This document shows positions 4,847 to 6,645 of a stretch of DNA of 6,645 nucleotides, piece after piece (the first letter of the stretch is position 1; every line of letters starts with the position of its first letter). The notes beneath the pieces are model-generated. The model was not told where the DNA came from and did no database searches. It was given only the letters and a program-made list of their open reading frames with translations. A program made the translations under genes and the position numbers. Source of the stretch: Fidelibacterota bacterium (GTDB lineage: Bacteria; Fidelibacterota; Fidelibacteria; Fidelibacterales; Fidelibacteraceae); contig DAOVOB010000064.1 in assembly GCA_030629925.1 (NCBI GenBank), positions 1 to 6,645 on the forward strand. The letters are read 5' to 3'.

Positions 4847-6327
4847 TCTTCCGGTTTGACCATCAAATCTTTTTCATACTGAAAATGCACTTTACCTGGC
4901 GGCATACCTTTGCGTTTGGTAACGTATTTTCTGTCAGTGCATACTACCGTAACCAATGAACTATGTTTTTCATCACTGTAACGTGCTGCCAGAGCGGCGG
5001 CATGTTCAATGATGTGTTTGGGGACATCTTTTTTGCCGTCTTTTTTAATGATGACATGTGAACCGGTACTGTGCCGCGTGTGCAGCCAGATATCCGTTTT
5101 AACGGCATGTTTAAAGGTCATGTCATCATTATCACGTGCTGATCGACCTATCCAGATACGCCAATTATCTTTAGTTACGACCTCGCGATAGGGTCTTCGC
5201 TCCTGATCAGTGGAGGCTGAGCGACCGGCTTGTTTTAAAATATTGGCATGAATCTTTTTCCAGTCTCGCAAAGCCCTGTAATCTTTTACGTCTTCAAAGG
5301 ACTTATAATAAGCTTCCCAAGTTTTATAATCGGCTCTCAATTCTTGATGACGATGACGGTTTTCCTCACTACGAGTTTCTGCGTTTCTGGCCTTTTTATA
5401 GTAATCGTCAATGTTTTCCGTGATGCTCGTAGCTTCTTTAAGTGTGATCTTATTGGGAAAAAGTTCGTTTTGGTACATATCGGGGATGTCAAAAAGCTCG
5501 CTATGAGGAGATATTATATGTCGGCAGGTTGAGAGCGTATCGGCAAAAAACCGGTATTTATCAGCTCGTTTTTCCATTTTGCCATCATCTTTGGTATCCT
5601 GAAGTTTCCTTTGTATATCATTTAGCTTCTTGCTGAGCAGTCCCTGAATATTCTTGTATTCTTGATGAAATTGACCTTCTGAAAGATGCGTGACGACAAA
5701 TTTCCGGTAGTTCGTATAAAAATTATCCGGATCACACTCAGATTCTGTAGCTGATAAAACGAATTGACCACTCAGTTCTTGCCCATTAGAATTTTCAATG
5801 GTTTTCAAGATAAGATCATAGTTGTCAGTTCCGAAAATATCTTCCGCATTTTTTTTCCAATAAGGAGAGAAACGAGGATCGTCCTGTAAAGTTGAATATG
5901 ATTCAAGCTCATGTTCGTCAAAGAGATCAGCGTCTATGGTCACCTTTTTCTTGAAATACTCCTCTTTATTATCCTGCCGGTATACAACATTGCCTCGATT
6001 GGATAGGAAGAGTATGAACATATCCGAGCCGTTTGTAAAATGAAAACGCATAATACGTTCAGCAGGCAACATCGTGATATTTTCCATGATAGTACCTTCA
6101 AGAAGGGGAAAAATACGGACACTGTCCTTTTTTATCTGCATGGGAGCAGATGCCTGGAGAATAAACTGAAAGGGTTGTCCAAGATGCACTTTCAGCGGCG
6201 CAAGATCCCGGAATTGAAGCCACAACTCATTTTTCTCAAACGTAAAGCAACGTTCCAATACGGCATGGGCGTATTGCCCGTTAAAGTAATCCGCACATTT
6301 CTGAAGAGTGAACCAATTTGTGATCAT
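4840..6327 (-). CDS. rqcH: NFACT/RqcH-type ribosome quality control protein
   Basis: 495 residues from the chosen start. The N-terminal NFACT-N region covers about 1-200 (LPAERIMRFHF at 88-97, then LFLSNRGNVVY). Charged helical stretches follow (about 222-260 and 303-350). The C-terminal NFACT-R (DUF814) domain spans about 385-492, with DIWLHTRHSTGSHVIIK at 412-428 and KGMPPGKVHFQYEKDLMVKP at 473-492. RqcH/Rqc2 proteins bind the stalled 50S-peptidyl-tRNA complex and recruit tRNA to extend the chain. The conserved Asp-Arg pair of NFACT-N appears here as Glu90-Arg91, and the protein is shorter than the roughly 570 residues of Bacillus RqcH; no helix-hairpin-helix segment was clearly recognised. 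The frame stays open upstream to 6438, but those 37 codons come from heptamer repeats, while the ATG at 6327 begins the family-like NWFTLQKCADYFN. No Shine-Dalgarno is visible. The final Ile codon and the stop lie in an intergenic repeat. Confidence 0.87.
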   Translation of the reverse strand: MITNWFTLQKCADYFNGQYAHAVLERCFTFEKNELWLQFRDLAPLKVHLGQPFQFILQASAPMQIKKDSVRIFPLLEGTIMENITMLPAERIMRFHFTNGSDMFILFLSNRGNVVYRQDNKEEYFKKKVTIDADLFDEHELESYSTLQDDPRFSPYWKKNAEDIFGTDNYDLILKTIENSNGQELSGQFVLSATESECDPDNFYTNYRKFVVTHLSEGQFHQEYKNIQGLLSKKLNDIQRKLQDTKDDGKMEKRADKYRFFADTLSTCRHIISPHSELFDIPDMYQNELFPNKITLKEATSITENIDDYYKKARNAETRSEENRHRHQELRADYKTWEAYYKSFEDVKDYRALRDWKKIHANILKQAGRSASTDQERRPYREVVTKDNWRIWIGRSARDNDDMTFKHAVKTDIWLHTRHSTGSHVIIKKDGKKDVPKHIIEHAAALAARYSDEKHSSLVTVVCTDRKYVTKRKGMPPGKVHFQYEKDLMVKPEEI

Positions 6328-6343
6328 GACTGAAGATAAAGTA

Positions 6344-6399
6344 AAAAGGCAAAAGGCAAAAGGCAAAAGTCGTAAATCGTGAGACGTAAGACGTGAGAT
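6344..6399 (+). repeat. Heptamer array, AAAAGGC units passing into GTRARAC units
   Basis: Eight units stay in strict 7-base phase: AAAAGGC three times (6344-6364), AAAAGTC (6365-6371), then GTAAATC, GTGAGAC, GTAAGAC and GTGAGAT (6372-6399). The unit sequence changes midway while the period holds. The array begins 17 bp upstream of the NFACT start codon, so it forms the leader and probably part of the promoter region of that gene. It resembles in form the short tandemly repeated heptamers described in cyanobacteria, though the sequence differs. Confidence 0.8.
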
Positions 6400-6418
6400 G
6401 GGGAGAGAAATGAATATC

Positions 6419-6490
6419 GAATATCGAACAAGGAACACTGATTTTCGAAGTCTTCGAATATCATAAATCGTTAATCCTTGTTCGTTATTC
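6419..6490. repeat. 72-bp nested palindromic element
   Basis: The outer arms 6419-6434 (GAATATCGAACAAGGA) and 6475-6490 (TCCTTGTTCGTTATTC) are inverted repeats matching at 15 of 16 bases. Inside lies a 7-bp perfect palindrome around a single T: TTCGAAG-T-CTTCGAA at 6444-6458. A related sequence in the opposite orientation occurs at 304-347. A transcript from here could form a two-level hairpin. Confidence 0.75.
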
Positions 6491-6495
6491 AGGCA

Positions 6496-6508
6496 GTCCC
6501 GTAGGGAC
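6496..6508. repeat. Short palindrome GTCCC-GTA-GGGAC
   Basis: A 5-bp perfect stem around the trinucleotide GTA. It starts 51 bp before a second palindrome that has the same GTA centre but a different stem (6547-6559). Similar CCGTAGG-centred palindromes are familiar to me as abundant dispersed repeats in environmental bacterial genomes; not searched here. Confidence 0.7.
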
Positions 6509-6546
6509 GATAGCTTTGTAGTTGATCGGTCTGATATGAATCATAA

Positions 6547-6559
6547 GCTCCGTAGGAGC
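6547..6559. repeat. Short palindrome GCTCC-GTA-GGAGC
   Basis: Same architecture as 6496-6508, with GTA flanked by a perfect 5-bp stem. Two stem positions differ from the first copy, each with the compensating change on the other side, so pairing rather than sequence is kept. It lies in the non-coding DNA upstream of the NFACT gene. Confidence 0.7.
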
Positions 6560-6572
6560 GGAACAGATACTC

Positions 6573-6590
6573 CTCCGCCAGCTGATGGAG
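6573..6590. repeat. Imperfect palindrome centred on CAGCTG
   Basis: CTCCGC-CAGCTG-ATGGAG: the outer four pairs are perfect, the next is G-T, one pair is mismatched, and the centre CAGCTG is itself palindromic. It is the fourth palindromic unit in about 170 bp. The GC-rich purine stretch that follows (6591-6619) and the AT-rich end (6620-6645) hold no gene or other signal that I can recognise. Confidence 0.5.
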
Positions 6591-6645
6591 AAGGCCGGCA
6601 GACGGGAGAGAGGGAGGAATAATTGATAATTGAAAAAGGACCCTG

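Noticed and set aside
6328..6438. Upstream extension of the NFACT gene by 37 codons to an ATG at 6438
   Set aside because: The added codons translate heptamer repeat and palindromic repeat DNA, have no family similarity, and the family-like N-terminus begins at the ATG at 6327.

Overview
The window looks like a chromosomal piece of an AT-rich member of the Bacteroidota or a close relative. Evidence for this: the reading frames have AT-rich leaders with no convincing Shine-Dalgarno sequence; a peptidase C26 protein carries a lipoprotein signal with the lipobox Leu-Ser-Cys; and the intergenic DNA is packed with short degenerate repeats of a kind I associate with environmental Bacteroidota genomes. 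This placement is inference; there is no rRNA or tRNA here to confirm it.

Layout. Positions 18-50 hold a terminator hairpin for a gene lying left of the window. Two minus-strand genes follow: a YycJ/WalJ-type metallo-beta-lactamase-fold hydrolase (346-1149), and upstream of it a lipoprotein class-I glutamine-amidotransferase-like hydrolase of family C26 (1325-2041). Diverging from these is a two-gene plus-strand unit: a YtcJ-type metal-dependent amidohydrolase (2323-3894) and a CPBP-family intramembrane metalloprotease (3891-4589). They overlap by 4 bases, and the second starts with TTG. Converging on that unit is a minus-strand NFACT/RqcH-type protein (4840-6327), a relative of the ribosome-quality-control factor that adds C-terminal tails to stalled nascent chains. 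The five genes do not form one pathway. Only the amidohydrolase/CPBP pair is arranged as an operon.

The unusual content lies between the genes. Almost every gap is a mosaic of short repeats: a 39-bp perfect direct repeat inside a larger duplicated module on both sides of the C26 lipoprotein gene; a TCAACNNN octamer array; heptamer arrays of two different sequences; a 37-bp imperfect inverted repeat between the convergent genes, with a further partial copy at the 3' end of the NFACT gene; and, at the right edge, a run of palindromes that includes two with different stems but the same GTA loop. The repeats reach into the genes: the stop codons of both the MBL-fold gene and the NFACT gene lie in repeat sequence, and the NFACT leader is a heptamer array.

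I see no CRISPR array, phage gene, transposase, toxin-antitoxin pair or recognisable new defence system. The best candidates for something under-described are the repeat families and their contact with gene ends.
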